This document shows, piece by piece, positions 35,894 to 48,563 of a stretch of 64,000 bases of DNA. Source of the DNA: Trochalopteron elliotii (taxonomy: Eukaryota > Chordata > Aves > Passeriformes > Leiothrichidae); NCBI GenBank assembly GCA_024734555.1, contig JANPWX010000451.1:1634728-1698727 (forward strand), given 5' to 3'. The translations under genes and the position numbers were made by a program. Each line of letters starts with the position of its first letter. The first letter of the stretch is position 1. Below the pieces are notes generated by a model. That model was not told the origin of the DNA. It did not search any database and saw only the letters and a program-made list of their open reading frames with translations.

Positions 35894-38800
35894 AGGGACT
35901 CTCAGGTTTTATAAATTGTGAAATGAAATGTAGTATTTTTCCATCTGAAAATAATGCCCTCCCTTTCTAAATCTTCTCCTTCAAAAGACATTTAACACCA
36001 TTGAAAAGGTACCTGAGCCAAATAAAAAACTTGCATTCCTATTTTTAAAAATTAACTTGAATCAAGGGCACACTAGGTATTGTGGTCACCTGACAGAGTA
36101 GCAGCTTATCAGTGCTGTTGTGAAACATCTCTAAAACTTGCCAGACACTTGTGATACTTTGGAATTGCATAACTGCAGGCTTATGTTGTATAATACAAAT
36201 TTGTCCACATCCTAAGTGAAGTGCAGAACTTAAGCAGAAGGTCTAACATGTTGAAGTAATTTTTAATGATGGGTATTCATATACCATAGGGTATTTATTC
36301 TTTGTCATGTTCTACAGTCCTTGGGAAAGGTTTGATTTATGTAAAGGTGTTCTTCAATTTAATACTGCAAAATTGATAAGGAAACCTGTTCAGGGCTTGG
36401 TTTTGTGCAGTGTTCACCATCCTGATCCTGATTCAATAAGGCACTGAAGCACAAGCCGAATATTCAGCCCTCAGGTAACACATAACCTCTTATATGTCAG
36501 TAATATTGGAATAGAAATACACTTAGAACAGAAACACTGCCCCTGGCATTCCTGCTGAAGCACTGATAAGCTAAACAAAGCACTTTTCAAAGCCTAATAA
36601 CCGGATGGGATTTGTAGCATAAACAATGCTCCTTGTTAGTCACCAGTCCCCAGGGCATCTTCCTCACTTTGTTACAGATAAATTAGCAACAAATGAAATG
36701 CTGTGTGTGATTTCCTGCCCTGGGTATGCCTGTGTGCTCGCGTGCCACTGTGAGAGCTGTCATTTATTATTTATCCAAGAATGTATTCACGTCCACAGTG
36801 TGATTTAATTACTTATTAAAGGTGCCAGACTGGCAGATGCAGAAGCTGGAGTTTGGTTATCCAGAGAACATGGTATAGGCAGTGACATCCTCTCCAGGAT
36901 GTTCAATGCTTCACCCCAAATCTCCAAGCACAGCACTTTCTCTCCAACCTTTTCCCAAGTTCTCTGCTGAATGTGTTAGGTTCATAAAGGCTGTTAACAG
37001 AGATGTCAGTCCTGTGGTTTTTAGACAGGAATGTTGATACTCAGGAAAATGGTTTGAACACATTAGGCATTCTGTTTTAGCTAGGCCACTCAAGTATTGG
37101 GTTAGTACTAACAGAGGTGAAACCCCTCCTGACTAAATAATAGCAAAAGATATTTTTCGTAAAGGTAGAATGAGGCCAGATTTCCTTCTGCTTGCCAGGG
37201 GCTGTGTGCACAGTGCTGTGGCTCTTCTGCAGTCACAAGGCCTTACCACAGACATACTTGTCTTGGAAACTGCAGACTGAATTCTGCCCTGTTGGAACAA
37301 ACAGGATTTTGGGTCCATTTTTTATATCTCTCTGAGCCTATTACTGCTCAATTGTGCAGTTCAAAGCACTTCCCCACCCCCAGGCACAGCTGGATGCAGG
37401 ACAGCAGGGAATCTTCTCTCACTTCCATCAGTACACAGGCTTCAATGGGCAAACCCAGATTTTATTTGGCCTAACTCACTGAATATGACCAGAGAAAGGC
37501 TGTTAAATAACAGCAAGGTTCCTTTCACATAATTCCAGAATATTTTGAGGAAGATAATGAACAGAAGAAAATCCAAACTTCTGTGACTCTGCACATTAAA
37601 TCAGTCAATCCATGATTGCCCAGGCCAGACATTTCTGTTGCCTTGCTGACATTTTGGTCCCACTACATGCCTGAAAGTTGGAATCCTGCATCCACTTTGT
37701 CTAAATTGTAGGTTTTTGGTGCTCGATCTTTGGTTGGGTCTGTAAAGCACAACTGCAGTGCCAGTACCAGTGTTTGCTCTTAATGAGCTCCTTGGTTTGG
37801 CTCTGGAGTCTGAGCTGGCAAACACTGCTGTGCCTATTTTAGTTTGCACAGTTGAACAATCCCATCAAAGCCAGCGGGTCTGGAGATGCCAACCACTGGC
37901 ACTGCTGCGTTATTAATTCCCAGTTCTACACATCCAGTACTCCACAAAAGCCTACCTAACCAAAAATGGAGCCTGTGAGGTACAAAGATGGGGCTGAGAG
38001 GTGTGAGGGTGTAAAACACTTCTGGCACTGTTGTGGAGCAGGGCCTACGTGGAGCAAATCCCCTTTGACACAAACTGAGGGGATTTTGACTGAGATGGGC
38101 TTTTGCATGATGCACCCCCAGTGAGTCCCATCTGTGACTGAATTCCATCCTGGAATGTGAGAGTGGGTGTTGCTGGATATGTAGGAGGCTTCACAGAGCT
38201 CAGCTCAGAACCACTGTGCCCCTGGTTCCTGTGCATGAGCAAAACAGAGCAGCTGTTGGAGAGCAGCACCAAGGCAAGGGAGGAATCTCTAAATGTAAAC
38301 AGAAGGGACAGACAAGATTAGCCTTTATCTTAAAAATTGATCCAAGTGCAAAATGCAGTAACAAAAAATATAATAGCAAGCTCCCTGGTAGTCTGTCCAA
38401 GGAAGGCTGGAACCCTGCTGTGGGAGTTGCCTTTCCTTCTTTGGAGTATGCCATAGCAAGAGAACCTTCAAACATGAAAGAACATGTGTTCAAAATTCTG
38501 AGGCAGACTGAAGTCTATTTTCAAATAAAACCAAGAAAAATGACATGGATATAGAAATGATGGGAAATCTGAACTTGGTTTTGACAGGGAGGTACACAAT
38601 AACTTGTTTATTTATTATATAAATGTTGCAGTATCAGGACAAGTCACACTGGTCACAGTTATGGTTGGGTTTGAGATACTGTCGAGTTATTCAATAGCAA
38701 GTGGTGGTTGTGACATTTTCCCCCAGTGTTTCTATTTTTGAACACAGACTCTTCTTCCACTAAAGAATACTTTTTCAGTACTCCTTTTAAAAACATGTCT

Positions 38801-41800
38801 TTTAGTGGCTTTCACACTGACTTTCAGATATTGAGAAAGGAATATTCTTTAATAACTTACTTGTAATAATGTTTCTGAATAATAAGATAATAGTATATAA
38901 TTGGTATAATGGAACATAGAATTCTAAAAATTCTTTCATTTAGAGAGATTAGAGGTATTACCAGAATTAGTTTCCCTAGCAGTACATGCCAGTACCTGGC
39001 ACAGAATCAAAGGGGTTACTTCTTGGAAATTAAGTTTGTGATTTCCTGGATCCTGAAAAAAAACCCATGCCCAATCTTACCTGTGGGTTAATCCCTGACT
39101 GTGGTGAGTACTGGAGGTATTTGGTGCACAATATTAAGTGTGAGGATTCTCTCAGGATCAGAATCTGTATGGCACAAAACTGGGTCACAAACCCACCTGC
39201 CAAACTGGTGCCTTCTGTAGGAGTTGCCTTTTCAGCACACCTGTGGGAACAGGATCTCAGAGTGTCATTGTGTTCATGACCAGCATGTCTCTGCCACAAT
39301 TCATATCCCAGGTGCTGCATTTTTTGTCCTGGGCACAAACTGAAATTGTATCTGAGACATTTAATACAAGTGAATTTGCAGAGGGGCTGCTGTCATGACA
39401 CTGCCAACAGTTCCATGATGTCAGTTAACGTCAGCTGGATAGTGCTGGAATTGCCAAAGCCCACTCTCACTTGGGACCCTGTTCACTAAAAAAAGTTAAG
39501 GGTACTAAAACAGAAGTGCAGATATCAATGAGAAAGAAAATGAAAAGGCAGAAATAAAAAGGCATAGATGGGAGATGAGCAAATGTTAGGGAAACAACTG
39601 AGGAAGTGAGAGCAGGGGAGGGGAGGGTGCAGTGCCAAATTGGGGTTTTGCTCAGCAGAAAGGATGCTGTAGAGGTGTAAATATTTTATTCTGTTCAAGT
39701 CACTGTTCTTAAAAGTTGCCAATTCTGAAATTTTTCCCCAAAATAGTTGAAGCAGATCATTCCTAAAGGATGTTATCATTTCTCTCTTGCTGGATGAAGC
39801 CAAAAGGTGCAATTACAAGATCACAGTCTCTTTTATAAATGTAGGTCAGTAGTTTTCTACCTCGGGCCTGCTTTGTCTCCAGTATAAGTTTTTATGGAAT
39901 TTATTGAGATATCGTAGATTTTGGTTCTGTGGCTCTATTTCCATCTTTTCTGTTTCAGTTTATCAATGCCTACCTCACTGGCATATGATAAACTATTATT
40001 TGGAAAACCAGGTTTTTTCTGAAGCTCCTGCAGTAAGCAATACTATTACTCTGTGTAAAAGGTGCACATGCATTTGTACTCTGTATATACATTCAATATA
40101 TCACATGGGCTAAGATAACTCCATCTGGGAGTCTGAAACCAAGGAGTCCAGAAATGAATCCAGTCAAAACAAAATTAATTATAAAAGACAAGAAATGCCA
40201 CCCCAAGCCTTCAGTTTTAATGAGATGTTTCTTACCAGCATTAAATCTGTGGGGATAAGGAAATGTTCACTGAGTTAAGATGTGCTAAGAAAAGTGTAAA
40301 GAAGAGCATACATGGCTCAGGAATTTCAGGAATCCCACTGGCTTAAACAGTCTTTTATTTAAAGCAAATGTTCTCATAGTTGAATGACTTCCAAGAAGGG
40401 CCTCAAGTGATGAAAGTATTTCCATCTAATGTGAAAATACTTGAAGGATGCCTATTCCATGTGAAAATATTGCCACCTTTCAGAAAAGCCTGAATACGAG
40501 ACTCCTTTAATGAAGATACTCTCCAACAAGAGAGTATTAATTCAAGGTATTAATTTTCAGAACATACAAAATATCCACAATTCCTACTATTTTGATAATG
40601 GATATATTTTAATGACTTTCATCTCCTATAGCAGCCAGGGAAAATATTTCAGAGTATTTTACAAAACAGATACTTCAGTAACAGAGTGAAAAAATTTACA
40701 TTCATCATCCTGACATTGCTCCTTTTTCCCTCAGGGCACAACTGACCTGGAAAGTACCACTCAGCATCTGCAGGGAAAAGCAACTGGGAAACAAAACCTG
40801 TAGAGACCAGCAAGACACTGAGAGTCTGGTCCTCCACAGCAGTGGCTTTTTAATTCCTATTTTACAATTTTCAGATGTTCAGTTATGCTGAATAAACTCC
40901 ATTTAATAACTTCTAAATGGGCCACATTTGGAGAACAAACAGATAGTCAATGCTTTTTTCATGAAAACAGAGTAACTTCCAAAACACATCTTGATTCAAA
41001 AGTGGCAGGAAGGGGCCAGAAACTGTGCCAGGGTGTGAAGGGATGTGTGGCCCAGCAGGTATCAGAGCAGTTTGTATTGTGTAATAATTCATTGCACACA
41101 TATTGGGAATTGGCTTATTCTGGTTTCTGCATCTAAAAATTCAGATGTGCCCCAGTACTACAGAACACCACAGGGATTACTGGATGCTCCTAAAGCTTTT
41201 GAAAGATGCTCAGGAAGTGCAGACTTCCAGAAATCAAATCAACTGAGCTACTAAATTTGATTGGAAAGCAGAGGAAGATTTTTTAATCTTGTTTTCTAAA
41301 GGCAAGAAATGTGCAAGTACATGACTAACCACCAAGGGTCAGTGTTCAGTGGTTTTGCATTCTGACATCTTGGTTCCTAGGTGCTTTCAACATCCCTTTA
41401 AGATGCAGTCCTGTAATTAGGATTTTCCAACAGTATTTTTAATCTACCAGTGAGATGCATATGTGCCACACAAAGTATGTGAATGTTCAAGTGTCTGGAT
41501 ATGAGGCTTTTGTCACCCAGCTAACAAACTATGTCTGAACTGAGTATTGTTCATATTCCTGGATATAATGATATAAGTCCCACTGAAAATAATAAAAAAG
41601 CCCTAGGTGATGGATTTTATTTTTATGAATAGCAATTAAATTATTGTAGCAAATGCCATTCTTTTGTTTTGTTCAGAAAGTTAAGACAGCCCTCACTGAG
41701 AGACTGGCAGGTGCTTTGTCAAGATGGCAAAGGATGCACTGTCAAGAGGAGTGAACACATTTTAAGTAAATTCTGTTGAGAGAAGTAATTTAACCTGACT

Positions 41801-43417
41801 TTAAAACGTAGTAACTGTGGGTATCAGACATCAGGAGACTGAGCTGCAGTCCTGGTGTGAGGTGCAGGCCTGGCTGGCCTCCCCTGTTTCTGGGATGTTA
41901 ATATAGGTCATAATCCTTGATTGGCACAAACCCAGAACGTACTGACAGACATTCATATAAACTGCAGCTCATGAAGAAATCTCCAACCAGGCTTAAAAAA
42001 TAACCCCAACCCACCTTACTCTGCATAAGGCCCAGAGATCCCTTTGTTTCCCACACAAAGCACAGCTGCCCAGTGCTGGGGAGTTTGTGATGTGCCCCTG
42101 CTTAGCTGTGACTTGAGAGATGTAAAAACTGGGCAGGTTTCTGTGTGGAGCTGAGTGGATTTCTCTGCAGACACAGGCAAACCCTTGCAGTGCTGACACT
42201 GCTCTGTCTGGGGGAGCTCTCAGCCTGACCTGGATGCAGCAGCTGGGAGCACAGGGCTGAGCTGCTGTCTCCTGACATAATCCCAGATTTCCCTGCCTGC
42301 CTTGTTTCCACATGGATCTCAGCCACACTCCTTGCCCCAGCCAGTCTGGATCACCCTCCCAGCACTGCCATGCCTTAGCAATAATCATTTCTGGATGCTT
42401 CTGAATGAGGATCAATCCTCAGGAAAGGACATAAAATTATGGAAACTACAAAGAAGTGGGATGAAATAAGCAAAAGCTACTAGAAATTTAAAAAGAGCAA
42501 AAATACTAAAAAAAACCTAAAATGAGCATGTTAAGGAGTACAAATCCTAGCACAGAACTCTGGGGGATTTTACTGTAAAAGCCTTTTATTCCTTATTCTA
42601 TTTTTAATAAGGATTTATGTAAATCTTCCATGGCAACCAAATCTCTTTAAGAACCTTTGGTGAAGGAAACAGTAATAGGGTTTCCAGAAATCCAAGTCCA
42701 CTCTCAAGTCTATATCAGTTCTGGAGAACACTAGGAGGGGAAATAGTTATGTAAATACCATCCATGTCATCACCACAATTTTAACCTCTGTGAGGCAAAG
42801 TAGAATCAGTAACAGAAAATTAAAGTATGTATCTTGAAGAACAGCCAAAGAACAGCAGATGCTGCCTGTAGCAGATATTATTCAAGTTGTTTAGTCACTC
42901 TTAGGCTGACCTAAACACTGATATGTTTAATGCCATCCTGTATGCTCCAGTAACAACAGGCAATATGAAAATGGTCATAAAATTGAATCAGCTAAGAAAA
43001 AAAAATAATGGTTCAAATTAGTAAAAGAGGCTGGTGGAGGGAAAACTTAAGTAAGTTCTTGTGCTGAAACAGGAAAGGGACAGAATAAACACATCTCCTT
43101 AATGTAAGGCACTGAGACTTTTCTCTGGAGTGTCTGAGGCAGGGTGCTATAGCAGACAGAATCCTGGCTCAGGCATCCACAAGTTCTGATCAAATAAGGC
43201 TAACCTCTTCCTATGAAACAAATATAGTATTTCCTGGAACAAAGAAAGATCAAACAAAAAAAGTACTCGTACGTTTTAGCTATCATGTAGTGAACTAAGC
43301 AAGACGAAAAGAAGGCGTGTGGTGGGGTTTGATGTGCTGTGAGGGCTGGATGCACAGCCTTGGCTGCGAGCCCTGGGCTCTGCCAGGGGCAGGAAGGAGC
43401 TGCTCTGGAGGAACAGC

Positions 43418-43480
43418 TCACACCTCGCTGGCAGCTGAAGGCACTGGAGTCTGCCGGGCTTTGGGCAGTAGTAACTGAGC
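43418..43480 (-). other. Candidate exon of a divergent transcript (weak)
   Basis: On the minus strand a good polypyrimidine acceptor (catttcttcttttcag) precedes 43480. The following 21 codons read AQLLLPKARQTPVPSAASEV and then a tga. The local sequence is GC-richer than its surroundings and lies 0.5 kb from the HOOK1 CpG island, a common position for divergent promoter transcripts. I do not recognise the peptide. A non-coding divergent RNA, or nothing at all, is equally possible. Confidence 0.18.
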
Positions 43481-43880
43481 CTGAAAAGAAGAAATGACAA
43501 TATGAATTAAGAATAGGTAAAAGTGCCATAACCCTTCTCAATCCATCCTTTTGGAAAGGGGCACATTTTCCCACCTCTAGAAGGGTTAAAGCAGTTGCTC
43601 CTCACCCCCGTGCTTAAACGCTTTCAATGCCTCACCTCCCCAGATAATTAAATTAGTATCATCTCCTCATTTAACTTTTTTTTAAATTGAACTATTTTTT
43701 AAGCAATTCTTTATCCTGCTCTGAGAGCAATGTTTGTGGCGGGTACAGGTCCACTAACCTACCTACACCTTAAGCACAGGTAATTCTGCACCACGCCAGC
43801 AGCTCTTCACCCGTGACCTCCACGGCCCGTCCGTGCCCGCGGCAGCGCTGACGGCCGGGGCAGGCTATGAACAGGCAGCA

Positions 43881-43891
43881 CCCGCCATGTT
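43881..43891 (-). promoter_or_regulatory. YY1-like site in the CpG island
   Basis: The minus strand reads AACATGGCGGG, matching the core of the YY1 element (AANATGGCGGC). Such sites are common just downstream of start sites in CpG-island promoters; the minus-strand orientation would fit a divergent transcript. Confidence 0.4.
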
Positions 43892-43992
43892 GGGACGGAG
43901 CGGCGCCTTCCGGGCCGTGCGGGGGAAACGCGAGGCCGCTCTCGGCCCAGGAGTTCACTCCGGGCGGGTGACACGATCGCGTTTCGCCCACG

Positions 43993-44384
43993 NNNNNNNN
44001 NNNNNNNNNNNNNNNNNNNNNNNNNNNNNNNNNNNNNNNNNNNNNNNNNNNNNNNNNNNNNNNNNNNNNNNNNNNNNNNNNNNNNNNNNNNNNNNNNNNN
44101 NNNNNNNNNNNNNNNNNNNNNNNNNNNNNNNNNNNNNNNNNNNNNNNNNNNNNNNNNNNNNNNNNNNNNNNNNNNNNNNNNNNNNNNNNNNNNNNNNNNN
44201 NNNNNNNNNNNNNNNNNNNNNNNNNNNNNNNNNNNNNNNNNNNNNNNNNNNNNNNNNNNNNNNNNNNNNNNNNNNNNNNNNNNNNNNNNNNNNNNNNNNN
44301 NNNNNNNNNNNNNNNNNNNNNNNNNNNNNNNNNNNNNNNNNNNNNNNNNNNNNNNNNNNNNNNNNNNNNNNNNNNNNNNNNNNN
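43993..44384. other. Assembly gap (392 N)
   Basis: An unbroken run of N inside the CpG island. GC-rich promoters of bird genes are often missing from assemblies. Open frames running across this gap are meaningless. Confidence 0.99.
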
Positions 44385-44570
44385 AGGAGGCGGCCAGCGG
44401 CGGGGGGCTTTTCTTTCCATCCATCCCTCCGTTCACCCCTCCCTCCGTCCCTTCCCGCGGGAGCAGGAGCGCGGGTGGGTCGGGCAGGGGCAGTGGGGGC
44501 TGCCCGGGACACGCTGCTCACAGCCAGCAAAAGGTTCCCGCGGCACCCTCCAGGTGTGGATGTGGTGGTT

Positions 44571-47500
44571 GGAATATCCCGTGGGCCCAAGTGCGGCTCT
44601 CCAGCGGTGGTTTTAGTGTGGAAACTACTCGGCAATGAACAATATTAATAAATAAATGCAATTAATTTGAATTGAGAGGCGCAGAAACCTCAGAGCATTT
44701 CATACCGGCTGGTTAAAGCGTTTTTATTAGTCAGGCACGCCACACCTGGGCGTGTGATGTTACATGTGCCAGAGGCACTTGTTTGGAACTGTGGAATTAT
44801 TTAGATTAAGGTCATCGGGTACAAACATGTTTATTAAATTCATCAGTCACTCTTGGTTCCTCTTTATCTTTCTCTCCAGGCTTCATCTGTGACCTTGTTG
44901 TAATTCTGGTCTTGCAAGTGCAGTGATTTTGGTGACAGGGAGCTCTATTAAATAGAACTTCTGCTTGAAATCTTGGCAGGGAAGGTCACGATTACCTGTG
45001 TGAAGGGCTTCTCTAGAAACAGCAGCTGTTTTGCCTCTGTGAAGTGTAAATCATGGAGAGAAGGGAGTGTTTTAGAAGCATTGTAGAAATCCAGGAATGA
45101 AACTGGTGAAAGTAACAGGAGCAGCACCCAAAGGAGGTGTTCTTAATTTCTGTATGGCAGTACAGAAGTGTTGGTGAGTTAAAGTCTGTAATACCTCACT
45201 GATAAATAATTTCTTCCATTTTTCTTTTAGTGACATTGTATTCTCCCAAGGCTTTGCTGGTCTCTAGAATTTTGGTGGTCTTATACTCACCTCTGTCTAC
45301 TTAGATATCTTTTGTTCTTTAATCTTTCTCTTTTTAATTTTGTATTTTCTCCTCAATAATCAAGTGAGAATAGTTCCATCATTATTAAATGGCAAAAAAA
45401 ATCTCTGTATTCCTGAACTCTCACAATAATCTTGTCAGCAGTGCTGAAGTCTTTCTTTTTTTAACAATTCCTGCTTTAAATAATTTTAGTCTAATTGTCA
45501 TTTATGGTATCATTACAGCTGTAATTATATAAAGAATCTTAATGGAACCTTAACTGGCCCTAAACTGAGCAATTGTGTCAGTGTAAAAGAACACCCAACC
45601 CTGTGTTCAGGTTTTCTACACAGCACTCAGCAGATGCACGTTTTTAAATTTAGCATCCTATTTCTCAGGCCTAGTTTGCAACTTAGAAACTGATTGTTAA
45701 CACTTGGATGTGTTTGAAACATCCTTTCACAATTTGAACTTCAGTGTGAATAATAGGGAGGAAAGTGATGTGGGGAGCTCATGTGCTCTGTGTGTGGAGA
45801 GAAAAAGGCTCTGTAACTCTTTGCTTCTAATAATTTCTCAGTTTGTTTACTCATTAATATAGCAAACAGATGCTTATGATTCTCTGTATTCTGCTACCAG
45901 ATCTGGCATTTTTGTATTTTTATTTTACCAAATGAAATAATAGAAAATATGTTGCATCCAGAGAAGAAAGAGGAGATTCAAATAAAAATGTTACCCATTG
46001 TTTCTGCAGCCCAGGTGTCATTGAATTTAAAGTTCTGAGGAGTTTACAGGAAAAACATAAAGCAGTTAAACTGAATTATAGTAATTTTTATGAGTATATT
46101 TACTCCATGAAAAAACTGACTTGGGTAATACCTAAGCTAAGCTGGAACTCACAAGCTGCAACAGAAACATTTTGCTAAGTTAGTTATTTTTTCTCTGTGT
46201 AGAGGAAAAGTTAATTGGATGTTTTTCAGTGCTGTACTGCCTTAGACTCCAAACCAGGGACTGGATGTATGGCAACATCTTAAATTGGAATCATTTTCCA
46301 CCATAAATGCATTGCTTGGCACTGGCACCACTGGTAATGTTTGTTCTGTCCAGTGGCTGACTTATTCTATTAATATACTTGATTTCAGCATGGGAATGTT
46401 TATTTTTATTTTAAAATCTCTTTGATTATTCTATAAAACCTCTGTCCCTCATGTGAAATGGAGAAACTCAACCCCTCGTTGTCAGATAAACTGAGGGCAC
46501 ACCTTCCTCAGGTGGATGGGCTCATTTCTGCTTGGCACTCTCAGCACTGAGTGTTTCATCTGCAAATGTTTGGTGGTAGAGCTACAAAATGAACTTTTCA
46601 GCTGTGTATTGGGAGCATGATAGCTCTGTGTCTGAGAGAAGAACTTCTGCTGTAGCTGCAAGTGGCAGAGTGCATTTGGGGTGGAATTCACAAAATGGTT
46701 TTCAGCCTGAGTGGCAGTATATCTTTGGAGCTTTATTTAGTAAAACTGAAAAAATGAGGGGGGGAAAAAAGAGCATTGCTACAGTCCTGAACTCTGTGGC
46801 TTCTTTTTTCCAACCTCCTCCCCACACTTGCCACTTTTATTGGTTTTGCAGGAACAGTAAAAATCCATTTTGATGAAATGATTGGGCTGGCATGAGGTTT
46901 GGAGAACCCATAATTAATACTTCTACTCTCCCGTTATTTCTGGGTCCTCATGTGACTTTTAAATACATAGAGAAACTTAGACTGTCAGTGCTGCTTTTTA
47001 CTTAATTTTAATTAGCTGTTTCTATTCTGGGAGATCATGCATAAAGCAGTGTTGCATGTCAGGGTTTTCTAAGGCTTTGTTTATCTGCTCTAACAGGCTC
47101 AGGTGAAAGGGTTGCACCTGTGCATAGCAATTTCCTTGCTTTATGAGGGGTATATCCAGATGGCAGCATCACAACATTGTGCCATAAAACTCTGGATTTG
47201 GGAAGCTCAGCCTGGAATGTGAACTTGCATGCCTGTGCTTGTGCTGAGGCTGCTGGAGTAGTAGAAGCCAGTGCTGTCAGGCATAGCAGCTTTGGGCTCT
47301 GGTGTTCCACTTAATCTTTTATGTAACCTACGAGGGATTATTGCCTTCTCACTTCCTGAAAGACAGGATTTAAACCCACCTTTTAAATTAAAAAAAAAAC
47401 CAAAAAACCAGAACCTTTGTTCTGTGTATTTTTCTCTTGGCTTGATCGGGCTCGTTTTGAAGGAAGCAAACAAATATTCAGAATTATGGTCACTCTTTAT

Positions 47501-48477
47501 GAACACAGAGTGGACAAAAATTGCCTCAGATTCTCACAGCTGGAAACTGCTTTTCCAGTAACTTCCATCACTCCAGTCCAAGTAGCTCCATTTCCCAAAC
47601 ACAAGGTCATTTACCAGGAGTTCTGAAGAACCTTGTGTTGCACAGGATGTTTGGGAAAGCCCTCTTGCAGAGGGAGAGCTAACTTAGGACATTGTAAATG
47701 CAGTGAGTTTAAAAAGTGAATTTCTGCCATGGATGGGGTCAATAAGGATTTGTACTTGCTCCCATTCTGTTCTGTCTTCTAGTAGTACTAATAATGAACT
47801 TTCTGGTTTGTTTATTGTGGTAAAGAAGGCTCTTATTTTCCTGAGTAACTGTGATGAACTGACGTGTATGGAAATGGCTCTCTCATCTAGAATAATTAGT
47901 TCTGAGTCAATCGTCTTTGGAGGAATAAATATTGCTATTCTACATATACAGCTAATTCTGTCAAAATGTTAGCTATAAGCTTGGGGATAGGTTGAAAAAA
48001 TCCCACAGTATTTAAAACAGAGAAACATTCCAACATTGAAATCATCCCACCCTATTTCTGTTGCTAAGTTCTTGTAGTTAAAGACAGGAATTTCTTTTTC
48101 CCCCCATCAACTTTCACACCTTATTCTGCTGCTATCTTTTGTTTAGGTGGTTGTGTCCAGAACTAAGCATTGCAACATATTTCAAAGGCTGGATAAATGA
48201 CTTTAGTCTCCCAAGTTATCTTTCCATAATCTGCTTTACAATAGAAGGCCTAGCATGAAAATACAGAGCGTGGGTGTTCGTACCAACTTTTTCAGCTACC
48301 AGTCATAACAGACACAAGTGTTGAGATAACTGGGTTGGCTTCAAGTCTGTGTGGTTCAAAAAAGAATTTCAAGTAGAAAGAAATCTTCCTAAATGCTTGT
48401 GCCTGAAAGGGGAGAAGGAAGGTGGCAGCTAATTTGTTGTCTGCTGAACTAAACCCCATTGTTTTTCCCTGTTTCAG
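44571..48477 (+). other. HOOK1: HOOK1 intron 1
   Basis: AT-rich sequence between the CpG island and exon 2. It ends in a strong polypyrimidine tract and acceptor (gtttttccctgtttcag). I saw no recognisable repeat or exon in it. Confidence 0.75.
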
Positions 48478-48563
48478 CTCCAGACATTCAGTACAGCTGC
48501 ACCCTGCAGAGATGTCCAGGACTTGACTAACGGCGTTGCCATGGCTCAGGTGCTTCACCAAAT
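48478..48563 (+). CDS. HOOK1: HOOK1 exon 2 (Hook domain start)
   Basis: Acceptor ccctgtttcag, donor gtgagt. It encodes 28 codons from [19 protein letters not shown] to VLHQ plus two bases of an Ile codon. This is the first visible exon; its phase 0 start fits an exon 1 ending in MIW. Confidence 0.95.

Larger units (their letters stand above)
25276..43300. other. Intergenic region between FGGY and HOOK1
   Basis: About 18 kb with no supported gene. No exon with both convincing splice sites and recognisable protein was seen on either strand; open frames are short and lack coding texture. It contains one CR1 tail (about 32728-32780), a local tandem duplication (35809-35893) and scattered CA/TG runs. 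Some blocks, such as 34380-34600, look like possible conserved non-coding sequence but cannot be tested here. Regulatory elements for either gene may lie here. Confidence 0.75.
43790..44570 (+). promoter_or_regulatory. HOOK1: CpG-island promoter of HOOK1 (interrupted by a gap)
   Basis: Sequence on both sides of the gap is strongly GC-rich with frequent CpG (ggcccgtccgtgcccgcggc; gccgcggg-type words; gcggccagcggcgg), in sharp contrast to the AT-rich flanks. It lies about 4 kb upstream of the first visible HOOK1 exon and is the only CpG island on that side. HOOK1 exon 1, with the start codon and roughly 21 codons ending before LQTF, was not found in the readable sequence and is presumed to be in the gap. 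Confidence 0.8.

Noticed and set aside
41993..42415. 140-codon minus-strand open frame in the intergenic region
   Set aside because: No recognisable protein and no gene structure around it.
43770..44648. Open frames of 209-271 codons across the N gap
   Set aside because: Most of their length is unknown sequence; no frame can be claimed through a gap.
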